From: Auxenochlorella pyrenoidosa
Lineage: Eukaryota; Chlorophyta; Trebouxiophyceae; Chlorellales; Chlorellaceae
Length of the DNA stretch: 64,000 bases
NCBI GenBank assembly: GCA_001430745.1
Contig: KQ482003.1
Span: forward strand, 732,735-796,734
Reading direction: 5' to 3'
This document shows positions 11,417 to 22,600 of the stretch, piece by piece. Each line of letters starts with the position of its first letter. Within the stretch, counting starts at the first letter, position 1. The notes beneath the pieces are model-generated. The model worked only from the letters and a program-made list of their open reading frames with translations. It had not been told where the DNA came from and did no database searches. Made by a program: the position numbers and the translations under genes.

Positions 11417-13055
11417 TCAAGCATCCAGGTCCAGAGGCAGAGCCTCAGAGTCGCCGGCATCGCCTGCGGGCTCTGGCTCAGCTGCTGCAGCATCCATCTG
11501 CTCCCCATCCTCGTCAGCGGCCATGTTCACTTCTGCCCCCGCCTCCTCTCCTTCCCTGCCCTGCTGCTCCTCGCTACTCCGCACAGCAGCCGCCGCCTCC
11601 GACTGCACCTGCTGCTCCCGCTCTTCATCTGCCTCCATTGCCTCTCCACCCTCCTCCCCCTGCTGGCCCTCTGTCGGGCCCTGCTGGCCCGGTGCCGCAT
11701 TGCCCCACTGCTGCCAGCGCTGCCGCGACATCTGCGCTACGAGCGCCTCCTTCTCCTGCTCCATCTGCTGGCGCAGCCGCTCCTTCTCTGCTTCATGCTC
11801 CTGCCGCTGCACGGGGATAAGGCCAGGCATGGCAGCCATTTTCTGGGGGGCAACCATGCAAAGGCGACCAGCCATTGCAGTCATTCAAAGACCAGCCATC
11901 GAAGGAAACAGGTGTGCACACAAGCAGGTATGCCAAACGCCCTCGTATCGTCTAGTGCTTCGTACAAAGCAGCCGCAAAAGCTCCCTGGTCTGTACTTTC
12001 CATGAATATGCACGACGCCTCACATAACACCCGCCACACTTGGCCAAAGCCTCAAAGTCAGGCTCGCCGTGCCATCAGCCTTTTGCCACCCAGCGCCCAC
12101 CTGCTGCTCCTCCAGCGGCGCCAGCTCGCGGCACGCCTTGCCCGGGCGCCAGTACAGCGGGGGCCCCGTGGCGGTGCGCAGGAAGTGCGAGGCCAGCTTG
12201 TCCATGCGGGCCATGCGGCCGGCGTACAGCGCCTCAAGGCGGCCGCAGGCGGCCTGGATGCGCGCCTCGCGGCGCCGCGCCATCTCGCCATCCCTGCATG
12301 CGAGAGGCGCGGCGAGGCACGCCGTGCTGGGTTCAATGTGCAACAGCAGGCCACCTTTAGCGTTGCGCTCCCGCAGCAAGGAGCACGTGCAGCCGTGCCC
12401 ACAGCCTCCCCCCCCCCCCCCCCCCACGAGGCGCCACCCCACCTGAGCTGCCGCATCTCCTCGCGCGCCTGCCGCTTAGCCTCGGCCACCGCCTCGAGCT
12501 TCTTCTGCTCCGCCCTCTGCTCCAGCTCCGCGCGCCGCTGCGCAGCTGCACTGCTCCGGATCTGCTCCTCCTCGCGGCTGCAGGAAAAGCAGACAGAGCA
12601 GACGCAAGATGATGTGGAACCAAGCCAAGGGGGTCACCTTGGATGCCACGGGGGGGAGGTCACCTCACCCTAGCTGGCACCCGTTGCACCCAGAGACAGC
12701 CCTGGGCGTTTGAAGTCTGCATCCAGCCAGTGAGAACTCACCTAAAGCGCTGCAGCGTCCCCAGGATGGCGCCAAACAGGCGCTGGTTCCGCCTCTTCAC
12801 ATCCGGCTTCTCGTCCAGGAGTTCGCCGCCGGCTGCTCGCTTGCGCCTGCCTCCCTGATCGTAGCCACCGTTGGGCTGATCCTCCATGGGTGCAACCACA
12901 GACTGCAGGGCCGGTCGGCGGCCCTGGCGGTCGTCCGCATACGGCTGCAGAAACAGGCAGTGAGCAGGCCGGAACTTTGGCGGCGGCGGAAGTGTAGCGG
13001 CGGCAGTGGCAAGAGGGGCGGCAGGCCTGGGAGGTTTCCGGGGTTTATCACACAT
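11417..13055 (-). CDS. PNN: Pinin/SDK/memA domain protein (splicing and exon-junction cofactor)
   Basis: Minus-strand exons 12742-12944, 12443-12577, 12101-12293 and 11417-11842 join in phase. The core matches the pinin_SDK_memA domain: KRRNQRLFGAILGTLQRF, a long charged coiled coil (REEEQIRSS...EAVAEAKRQAREEMRQL), then LASHFLRTATGPPLYWRPGK. Pinin works in nuclear speckles in alternative splicing and with the exon-junction complex. The C-terminal exon adds another coiled coil (RQEHEAEKERLRQQMEQEKE) and a Glu/Ala-rich acidic tail ending in ALPLDLDA. The N-terminus is uncertain: the frame is open to an ATG at 13055 (MCDKPRKPP), but a good acceptor (TTTCTGCAG) sits just before PYADDRQGRR (exon edge 12944), so an upstream first exon is equally possible. 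Confidence 0.82.
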
Positions 13056-14213
13056 GCTGACGGCCCGATTGCAAAGGCTGCAGGCGGTGGTGGCGGTGCG
13101 GAGTGGGACCCGAGGCCTTCCTTTTTGCGTACCTGTCCCCCTTCCTGCATTGCCAATTTATTGAGTGCACCACCGCGGGAGCTCTTCCTCTCTGCTGCCG
13201 CAAAAAACAGATGTGCTGATGGCCTGAAGGAAGCTAGCTCCGGGGTGCTTCAAGAAGAAGAAAGAGGGATCGACAGAGGGATCGATGTTGGATTCAGCAC
13301 CCGCGGCGTGAAAGGGCAAGAGCTTGCTGCTGCCGCCGCTGCCGCTCTGTGTCCTGCGTGCTCGATGCAGGGCCCTTCCTTTCCTTTCGGTTCCTTTCGG
13401 CCTCTGTCATTAGAGCCTTTAAAGAAAGGCAGGGCCGGGATATATTTTCACAAGCAATGCAAGCCGCTCGTGTGCTGCCACCAGCAATGGCTTCGTAAAG
13501 CACTTTTTGTTCAGCGTGCCAGACGTCACGACCAGCCCCTTCATCCCGCTGCTGTTGCATCATACCCGCCTGCAAATAATTTGTCCAGGCTAGCAATCAA
13601 GCTTCCCAGGTGATGTGTATAAAACATCTACCGAAGTATCGCATCGAGATGTGGATGGGCACAACCGCACTCGCCAATCTTGCCATCCAGAGGGCACACC
13701 TTTGCCTGCGCCAAAGCATTCCTGATGTTGGGCCATTTCGCCCACTCTGCCAGCATGCAGTGCATCTGTAGAGCTCTGCTAAACTGCATCCCCCATCACC
13801 TGGGATCTGGGAGATTGGTCGCCATCCATGACATGGTCCCGCGGGACTTGTGTGTACTGTAAGGTCGATAAATCTAAGCTCTGATGTTGACAACCCTACT
13901 CCTAAAGACAGCTCGCAGCCTGCGAGAACGGTGCGAACTGGGACTGGCCTGAGTGGAGGCCCAGGGCTGGGGTGCTGCAACGGCACTGGCTCAGGGAGGT
14001 TTTGGTTTTGCCGTCCTGCTGCAGGTGCAAAGAACCCCCCCCCCCACTCCCAGACCTTTATCTGACGGTTATGCGTCACTGAGAAGCAACCTGCCACCGG
14101 TTTCGCCACTCGCCGGGCCGTGACGGCAAAGCCCTGCCCGTTGGCAAAGAGGACCACCTTCCAAACGCCATCATTTGTCTCCTTTCCGCCATCTGCAGGC
14201 GCCAGGGCGGGCC
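13056..14213. other. Divergent intergenic region, pinin to SBP gene
   Basis: Shared upstream region of two divergent genes. A TATAAA occurs at 13618-13623 on the plus strand, about 590 bases from the SBP start, too far to assign confidently. A short poly-C run lies near 14035. No protein or RNA gene was recognised. Confidence 0.55.
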
Positions 14214-17042
14214 ATGGCTAGCGGCAGCTCCAGCGAGAGCCGCGATAAGGGCCCTGCCAGCGTGACGGCCGCCCCTGGTACCACCAGTGGCGAACTTGGA
14301 CAGAAAAATTGTCGTTTTCCTGGCTGTGACAATCAGCTCACATCTTGTTACAATAGGGTAAGCATTCATTGTTGGCTGGCGCTGTTCGCTGCTGCCGCCG
14401 CACTGCTGTTGCCGAGCCGTCGTCGCCGCTGCTGCTCTGTGGTCGGTCTCAACGCAATCAAATTTGCGATGCGGCTAATGCCACTGTCCCGCCATCCCTG
14501 CTCTGCACTCGAATGCAATGCGGCCACCTCGCCTCTGAAGAAGTACAGAATCTGCAGCGGTGAGACAGCGACCAGGGTTCGCGCTGCATGTCTACATGAA
14601 CCAGGGTCGTGTTCCTCTGGCGGCGGCGGTGGCCGCAAGTTCGGCAGTCGAGCACATAATGGCCCACTGCCCCCTGCAACCGCCGCCTGCGCTTCTGTGA
14701 CCTGTTTGAGCCCCAGCCCAGGCTGTCTCCAGTGTTGCAAACATCGAACACGGTGGCATAGACTCATAACACAAGCAAGTTAGATGTGGTCAGACAGATT
14801 AACCCCCCATGCCCCTCCCCACCCAACCAGTGCAGAGCACTTCAGCGCCAATGCGCTCTTCATGGGCAGCGCATGGGTCCGTTTCTGCCAGCAATGCGGC
14901 AAGTTTGAAGCCTTGGTTGAGTTTGAGGGCGAGCGGCGCAGCTGCAGGCGCAGCCTGGTGAGGCATGCAAGCTACCGAAGGAAGGCAGACCGGATGCGGC
15001 GCAGCCGGCAAGGCACGCAGGGCACCAGCGCCACCGTGGCAGGGGTGAGCGCAGACTGCGACGACAGCAACACAGCGGTGGAAGGTCCTGGGGAGGGGCA
15101 GCACAAGCGGCGCAGGCTGGCCATGCAGCTCAGTCATGCCCAGCGGAAGCGCAAGCAGGCGGAGCAGCAGGCGTCTTCGCAGCTGGCAGCGGAGCAGGCA
15201 GCGGCGTTGCTGCAAGCGCAGCTGCTGCAGCTGCAGCAGAATGAGGGTGGGGCGGCAGCTGCAGAGCATATGACGCCCCACCAGACAATGCTGGCGCAGC
15301 TGGCGTCACATCAACAGATGCGACTGGTGGTGCCGCAGGGCGTGGGCGTGCAGCCGCAGGTGCTGCAGCTCATGGCGCCGCTGCCTCTTGCCAGCCAGGC
15401 CCAGCCAGCCGCTGTAGGTGGGCAGATGTTCGCCCTGGGTGGCCAGCCGCTAGGCCTACCAGACCGGGCTGGGCAGCAACTCACAGTGCCGCCCAGTGGG
15501 CAGACACTTTCCCATGCAGGGCACCAGCTCAGCCTGGCTGAGCGGCCACTTCCCACACTGGGGCAGTTTGGAGCAGCTCCAGCGGAGTCCAGGCTGCTGT
15601 ACTGGGCCACTGAGCTGCCTGTCAGCTGTCTGGAGCAGGTGCCTCAGGCAGTGGTGGCGTTGCCAGCAACAAGTCAGACCTGGCAGCAACAAGAGGAGCA
15701 GGCATGGCATGCAGAGCTGCCTGCAGGGCCCCTCCACGGGGCTGACCAGCGGCAGCATTCAGTCGGCAGCCAAGGCCAACAGCCTGGCTGTTCACAACAA
15801 GGCAGCGGGGCCGGTTGGGCTGCTGCACGAGTGCAACCAGTGCAGCCAAGAGGCACTGGCAGTGCCGGGGGCCATCCTGTCGCATCACAGCCACCAGCCC
15901 AACCTGCAGCAGACAGCAGCAGCCAGGCAACACCCTGCCAGCCATCGGCGGGAGCTGCCAGCCCGCGGCTGCAGGCTCCCCTGCAAGCAGCAGCAGATGT
16001 CGCCACCCAGTCGTCGTCACTGGACTCGCCCCCATGGCACGCAACAGCCGGATGCAGTCAGCCCGTCGCCTCCCTCGTGTCCCCTGCCCAGCTCACCGGC
16101 CCTCAAATGCATTCCCTGATTGGCAGCCCGGTGTGGACGCTGCCTTCCTCTGGAGGCTTCTCCTGCCTGTCGCCAGTGAGCGCCAGCTGGGGCCCGTGCA
16201 CGTGGGATCGGAGCGAGGAATGCCAGGCTGTTTGCGCGCGCACACACACACTCACAGCGTGTGCATGGTACAGCTGGACTGCGCATGGGACAGGTTTTGA
16301 CCAGTGCATGGGGCTTTCCCAGCCTCCTGCCCCCTGCCTGCAGATGCCGGGCATGCCGTTTGGTGGCTTCAGCGAGCAGGAAGTAGCAGAGATCACTCGC
16401 GAGCTAGGTATCGACCTGCCCCCTTCGCCGCAGCCTGGCAGCCCTGCAGCAGGGCGGCCTGAGCGGACACAAATCTTCCCTGCCAGCCCTGCCCAGCTGC
16501 AACAGGTGCAGCAGGCGCCACTGTCGCTGCTGGTCCAGCAACAGCAGGCGCGTCAGGAGCTGCCCTCGTGGGTGCAAGCAGAGTGGCAGTGCCAGGTGGC
16601 CAAGGGTGGGCAGCAGGTGCTACAGCTGGCGAAACACGTGCAGAACGGGCAGGTGCTGGTGCAGCTTGCAAACCCTGCACCTGCCGGGCAGGGTTTGTTG
16701 CAGCTGGCAGCAGCTATGCCCAGCAGCCGGCCTGTGCTGCAGCTAGTAGGCACTCTGCCGGACAACCATGCTGTTCTGCAGTTGGCATCGCCAGTGGTGG
16801 GCACAGGCCAGCTCCTGCAGCTTGCCACTGGCGGTCAGCAGGTGCTGCAGCTGGGCGGCAGGTCCCACGGAGCAGCGCAGCTATTGCAGCTGGCACCGGT
16901 CGGTGGCGGCGCTGGCAGCCTGCAGCCTGCTATGGGTGCCAGCGTGGTGCAGCACAGCAGGCTGCAGGCCGTGCAGCCCATGACATACCTCCTCATCAAT
17001 CCATCAATGAATCAAACACCTCCTCATGCCGTCCCTCCCTGA
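14214..17042 (+). CDS. SBP-box (SQUAMOSA promoter-binding-like) transcription factor
   Basis: SBP proteins bind GTAC-core DNA in the nucleus; algal members include copper-response regulators. Exons: 14214-14357, a micro-exon ending at 14559 (start about 14541), and 14836-17042. The micro-exon joins bring together CRFPGC...YRICSEH and RFCQQCGKFEALVEFEG...RRSC. Zinc site 1 (C-x4-C, C-x2-H) is intact; in zinc site 2 the usual His (CQQC-x3-H) is Glu, with the final Cys in place. A basic stretch (RRKADRMRRSR) follows as a likely nuclear signal. The rest is Gln/Ala-rich activation-type sequence, ending in a 13-residue LQL repeat (16617-16895). A probable in-frame, stop-free intron lies at 16176-16343, giving about 733 aa if spliced or 789 if retained. 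The start has a good context (GCCATGG). Confidence 0.88.
16617..16895 (+). repeat. Degenerate 13-codon tandem repeat (LQL motif) in the SBP protein
   Basis: The encoded protein repeats [LV]QLA-type units eight times, for example VLQLAKHVQNGQVL, VQLANPAPAGQGL and LQLAAAMPSSRPV. Successive QL cores are 13 residues (39 bases) apart, except one 10-residue step. Units are degenerate at DNA level. Confidence 0.85.
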
Positions 17043-17299
17043 GCGGGAGCCGCCCGCACCTCGTTGCCCTGTTGGCCCAGCCGGTGCTGCATTTGTTGCC
17101 ACCACTGAGAATGCAGACCACAGGGCCTGCAGAACCTTTGCCCTCCCGCAGCAAATGTTGCTACATTTGCAGCTCACGAGCCACACGATTCACTTCCTGT
17201 TTTTGCTAGGCCCATCAAACAGACGAGAAGAAAACCCCATTATCTTGTAGGCCTGTGGGCCTTTCTTCGTTCTCCTTTTCTCGCTTGCTTGCATCGTGC

Positions 17300-17417
17300 T
17301 TGCTGTGTCTGCCCATGCACTCTCTTTATTGTGCTCTTTGTTGTATTTTGCTCTGTATGGTTGCTGTGTCTGCCCATGCACTCTCTTTATTGTGCTCTTT
17401 GTTGTATTTTGCTCTGT
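17300..17417 (+). repeat. 57-bp exact direct repeat, two copies at 61-bp spacing
   Basis: The stretch beginning TTGCTGTGTCTGCCCATGCA recurs exactly at 17300-17356 and 17361-17417. It is T-rich and lies 250-375 bases after the SBP stop, in the presumed 3' UTR or intergenic space. Confidence 0.95.
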
Positions 17418-18138
17418 TGCAAGCCCTCACTTGCCTTTCATCTCCCTGACCTCACTGTTCTCCATATTCTCGTGACAGCATGCTTGCTTAACAGGCCGAC
17501 TCTTGTCTGTTAACACTGCGTTCTTTCTCAATCATCCATCCCAAGCTGCACACCCTGAACCCAAGCCCACTCCTCTTCATTCCTGCACATGCAAAATGTG
17601 GCCGTGGAGCCGACCTGCTTTTGTTTGCACACACACCATGCCTGCCTTTCATGCTCATGAACCAAGAAGCTTTAGCCCCTTCCCCGGCGATTTGTTTCCA
17701 AACTTCGCCTTTCTCCTTAACTGATTCCATTAGGGCAGGGCAGGCATGCTTCAAGTGGGCACACCATCCTGCACAACCTGAAAGTGCCACTGCGACAATG
17801 CCTGAACAGTGTCCATCAATACATGCATTTTTCAGCGCAGCCCGCCTGTGCACGATGCAGGCCGTGCCAAAGAAACCAGCACCTCATTGTTATGAACACA
17901 AGACCACGTGCACACACATTGTAACACCATGGCGGCAGAGGCACGCATCAGCAGCATGCTGACAGATTGGCGGTTTATCCACGGTGCCAGTCGAGCACTG
18001 CTGGCAAGTAGGGCTCCACCAATGCATCCTCAAATGTGCATCTCTTACACGCAGCTCGCTGCTGAAAGCCCTGGGGGGCCAAGTACTTGTCTGCTCTGGG
18101 CAAACATCTGAAGGGCCGGCCAGTCTTCTCGACTTTCC

Positions 18139-18143
18139 TTACA
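18139..18143 (-). promoter_or_regulatory. Poly(A) signal TGTAA (RBX1, minus strand)
   Basis: TTACA on the plus strand, 96 bases beyond the RBX1 stop. Confidence 0.65.
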
Positions 18144-18238
18144 GATAGACAAGCCCTTGCATCAGCAGGGCACACAGAGGCAGCTCTTTATGCCGGCGAA
18201 AAATATCAAGCTGCACTGCTGCTGCCAGCCTGCCTGGC

Positions 18239-19313
18239 CTACTCGTTGGCATTGCCGCCCACGATGCGCTCGATCTTCGAAAACTCCCATTCCCTGCAGC
18301 CGTGCAGTAACGAAAAATACACGCAGACTAAGAGGAGGTCCCAGATAGACGACGCTGTGCAGAGAGCGCACGCACCCAAGCGAATCAACCCACCACGGTT
18401 GCAGGCTGCGCGCAGTGTTTCCAGGGCGCACCTGTTGCACAGCGGGCAGGCGGAGCGCGTCTTGAGCCAGCGCTGGATGCAGTCCAGGTGGAACACGTGG
18501 CCGCAGGTGCCCCAGGCAATGCTCAGGCCAGGGTGGTCGGCATCGCCTGCAGCACGGAAAGGGTGAGCGGGGTGGGGCGGTAAAAGGGCAGGAACCGCGT
18601 ACAGGGTAGTACACGCAGGCAGCAGGAACGGCACCGCCCACCGCCCCGTTGCTTCTGGACATGCCAGCCTGCGCCCACCTGTGGGGTTGGCCTGGTACTC
18701 TATGCTGGGCTCGTACAGGTTGTTGCGGCAGATGGCGCAGGTGTCGGTGCAGATAGCCCAGGACCACCTGTGCAAGGGCGGGAGCCGCGCGTTGCGCAGG
18801 ACGATGAACGCATTGAAGCACGCAGGCTTTCGTGCATGAGATGCATGAGATGCACTTGCAAGGCATCCGCTCCGCCTGGCTTTGCATGCAGGCCGACCCC
18901 ATGAAAATGCCCCAGGACGGGCCCCTTCAAGTGCTGCCCGCCTCGCGCCGTGCTCACATGGCCACCGCATTCCACTTCTTGATCTCAAAGCGCTTGCCGG
19001 TAGACTTGCCCTTGCCCTTCTTCTCCTCCGGCTGCGGCGCCTGCTGCCCCTCCTCCACCTGCGTCAGTACAGATGGAGGCAGGCACAAGCGCTCCGTCGC
19101 AAGCTGGCAGGCCAGTGGCGATAGCGAGTTCCTTCCGCTCCTGCAGCACGCGCCGCGTCTGCTCATGCAGCCATGACTCCGTACAGAGGCCTGCTGGTGC
19201 AGAGCAGCGCCTGACCAACGCAATGAGAGACTGGGGCGACTCGCGCCTGGAGGCCTCCCGAGCGCTCCCGCTATTCAGCAGCCCCCCCAGCTCACCTCCA
19301 TAGCGTCCGACAT
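18239..19313 (-). CDS. RBX1: RING-box protein 1 (RBX1/ROC1/HRT1), cullin-RING ligase subunit
   Basis: RBX1 is the RING subunit that recruits E2 enzymes to cullin ubiquitin ligases. Five minus-strand exons: 19296-19313 (only six codons, MSDAME), 18958-19058, 18679-18767, 18432-18546 and 18239-18293, totalling 125 aa. The cullin-binding strand KRFEIKKWNAVAMWSW is typical, as are CAICRN, the HVFHLDC centre, WLKTRSACPLC and a WEF C-terminus. It differs from canonical RBX1 in the zinc ligands: the CIEC pair reads SIEY, the later Cys is missing, the His in FHFHC is Asp, and the usual CPLDN reads CPLCN. This leaves a plain two-zinc RING with ligands for both sites intact. The C-terminus extends a little beyond WEF (SKIERIVGGNANE). 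RBX2 or APC11 are less likely because IKKWNAVAM, WLKTR and NREWEF are RBX1-like. Confidence 0.92.
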
Positions 19314-19625
19314 CTTGCGCCGCACCTGCTCGCCCTTGCCTTTGCTCCCGCTGAGCCTGATCGCCAAGTGTGAGAAATGGAGTTCGAAACAACGACAGGC
19401 GGTATTGCAAAGGCGATCAGGCGAAACAAGAATGAATTGCACGCAGTTGGACGCATGATGGAAGACACCACATGGCAGCGGCAGCAGCGTGGAGCGGGCG
19501 TCTTCCCTTGCCTCATGCGGCACGTTGTTCCTCTCTTTCCCTCAACCACCAAACATGTATTGTGCAGGGTTTGTAGCTTACAGAAGGCGGAAGGCAGCTG
19601 CAGGCTATGCACTTGCATGCAAGGC
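19314..19625. other. Spacer between ThrRS 3' end and RBX1 5' end
   Basis: About 312 bases that must hold the ThrRS 3' UTR (poly(A) signal at 19578-19582) and the RBX1 promoter, both on the minus strand. Nothing else was recognised. Confidence 0.6.
19578..19582 (-). promoter_or_regulatory. Poly(A) signal TGTAA (ThrRS, minus strand)
   Basis: TTACA on the plus strand, 44 bases past the ThrRS stop. Confidence 0.7.
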
Positions 19626-22600
19626 TCACTGCGCCGCCCCGTCAGCTGCTGCGCCGCCCTCGCCCTTGTGCTCGCCGAACAGGCCCACGCGGCTGCGGGT
19701 CTCGCGCTCGCGGCTCATTACCTCGACCACATGCTCCAGCGGGTGCTGCCCGTGCACCTGCAAGCAAGAGAGTGTTCGCAGGTATGGCAGGTTCGCAGGT
19801 GGCGCATGAGGGCTGAGCGCGTGAGCTAGCTCCTTGCTCATGCTGCCCTTCCCTGCCCATGCTTGCCCGCTCAAAAAGCCATTGCATAGGCGTTTTGGAT
19901 TCTAACTAACACTTCCGTCTTTTGAACATGCCACATTGCAGGCCCCCTTACCAGGTGGCCCCCCTGGCAACGCACCTGGTTGTCGCGGGTGCGCACGTTG
20001 ACGGTGCCCGCCGCCTTCTCCTCCTCGCCCAGCACGAGGATGTAATTGTACTGTGCTAGCTGCGCCTCGCGCACCTGCAGTCGAGAGGCAGCGCGCATAT
20101 GCAGACAGGTTGAAGCACTTGCAGAGGTGCCCACTTGGAGACTGCAGCCATGGGGAGTGCCCCTGACTGCCAGCGAGTGCTAGTAACACTTGAGCGAGGC
20201 CCGCTCTGTCATCCCAGGCTGCAGGCCATGCATGCGCACACCACCCCAAGCCATGCGCCCACCCACCTTCTTCTGCATCTTGCGGTCCGCCACATCCACG
20301 TCCACATGGAAGCCCGCCTTGCGCAGCTGTCGCCGCACCGCGTGCGCGTAGTCGTACACGCCCTCTGCGGGCCACGGGTTGAGCGCGTGGCGACCCGGTG
20401 TCAGCGAGCAGAAGCATGAACTGCTGATGAACTCGCTGTGGCACTTTGCAACTTGCACCAAGCCCACTCAGAAAATGAAGACTGCAGCAGGACATGTGAG
20501 CTGTGCAAAGAGCCCCCACAGCCATCCATTCGATTGGCCCTGCCCTGCCCCGCACCTCCGATGGGCACCACCATGCACTGCCGCGGGCTGAGCCACAGCG
20601 GCCACTTGCCGCCAAAGTGCTCCGTCAGGATGGCAAACATGCGCTCCGCGCTGCCCAGGATGGCCCTGCGAGGGTTTCAGTGAGGGACAGGAAGAAGATG
20701 AAACCAACACAATGCAAGCCATGAAAGGAGCGCAATGCAGCCCACCACAACCTCGGCACTCGAAAGTGGCTGAGGTGGCCTTGGCCCAACTGCCCTGCGA
20801 GCACTTGGTCCCTTCCAGGAGCCCTCGTTTGCCACACAAGTGAACCCACGGCTTGCACCCAACCCTTCCAGGCTTGGCCTTGGGCGCCCACCTGTGCACG
20901 ATGACCGGGCGCTGGTAGGAGCCGTCGTCGGCGACGTACTCGAGGTTGAAGCGGATGGGCAGCTGGAAGTCGAGCTGCACGGTGGCGCACTGGAACTTGC
21001 GGCGCAGCGCATCAAACACCGTGATGTCGATTTTGGGGCCTGCAACAGGGGGCCAGGTTGGGACGGGTGAGAGGGCAGCTGCTCCGGTGGGACGGGTTCC
21101 GTATGAAGGCCTCGCAAACTGCCCCCCCACACTGATCTCCTGTGCAGCAACTTGGCATGGACAGTCACGTGCCATGGCATGCTGCCTGGTCCAGAAGAAA
21201 TTCTGATCAGATCTGCTCTCACCGTAGAAGGCGCCATCGCCGGGGTTCATCTGCAAACAACAAAATAAAAAGGTGCAGAGCTTACTTGGGGCAGGCTTCG
21301 CGAAATTGCTAACATCACTCCATGCCGACGGTCCACTCTGCACAACTCGCTGTCCGCATGCGCTCACCTCCCATTCGCGGCCGGTGGCGTTCAGCGCCTC
21401 CTCCAGCGCTGCCTCGGCCTCGTTCCACACCTGCAACACTGGGCCGGCCAGTTGTCGGCTATGCCTTTTACCCTCCCTGTGCCACCGCACGGCCCGGCCT
21501 GCATGCTCAGTCCATGCCTGCCACGCAATGCACGCCCCTTTTGAACAAGCATGGAACTATTGGTCGACCCTGGAAACTGCTGTTCCCTGCACTGCAGGCC
21601 GCCCCCAGGCAGGCGCCCTCGCCTCGAGCTCGCCCAGGTAGCCCTCTGGCCGGGTGGACAGCGCCATCTTGTAGTCCAGGCCAAACACGTCGTACACCTC
21701 GCCCATCATCTTCAGGTAGGCCATGATCTCCTCCTTCACCTGGTCGCGCCTGCGACAGGGGCGCCACATAGCAGCAGAGGGGCAGCAGAACGTTTGAGGC
21801 ACAGCACGTTTTGTTGCTCACTCTGCCTCAGCTTGCCTGCAGCAGAGGTTTGGCAGAGCAACGGCTGGCCACACTGCTCCTGTTGCCACTGCCGCACACA
21901 TGCTGCACACCAGGGAGCACAGCGCGCACCCACCGGCAGAAGATGTGCGCGTCGTCCTGCTGGAAGCGGCGCACGCGGGTCAGCCCCTGCAGCGCGCCGC
22001 TGAACTCGTTGCGGTGCAGCACGCCAAAGTCGGCCAGCCGCAGCGGCAGCTCGCGGTAGCTGCGGTTGCGGTTGCCGAACATGAGGCAGTGGCCTGCGGG
22101 GCCGCGCGGGGCGTGGGCTGGGCACGCGGTGAGTGTGCCATGGAGGCTCCATGCACTGGGCAGCTGAGGGCAGCAGCCAATGAGGCTTGGGTGCCTTGCT
22201 GCCAACCAAGGTAGCGGCGCCTGGCTAAGATTGCTGGCGCATGCCTCGCTGTCGCACCTGGGCAGTTCATGGGCTTGAGGCCAAACTCCGCCTTCTCCAC
22301 TTGGAAGGAGAACATGTTCTCCCTGCAGGAGGAGATGGTGCGATGGAAGAGTGCCAGGTAAGCGGAGGGGGTCAATGCTAAGGGTGCCCAGCAAACAGTG
22401 CTGCAGGCCAGGCTCAGCGCGCGCACCGGTAGTGGTCGGCGTGGCCCGAGGTCTTCCAGAGGTCGAAGTTGTAGATGTTGGGAGTCATCACCTCCTCATA
22501 GTCAAACTGCGGCAGCAGATCAGACAGGACGTCCATGTGAGAAAATTAGGGATGGAGGCAGGTGCAAGGGAGCGCCGCAGAGCTGCTCGATGCAGTGCAA

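Larger units (their letters stand above)
17043..18238. other. Convergent intergenic region, SBP gene to RBX1
   Basis: T-rich plus strand with the 57-bp duplication and the RBX1 poly(A) signal. No TGTAA closely follows the SBP stop, so its 3' end is not located. No gene was recognised. Confidence 0.55.
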
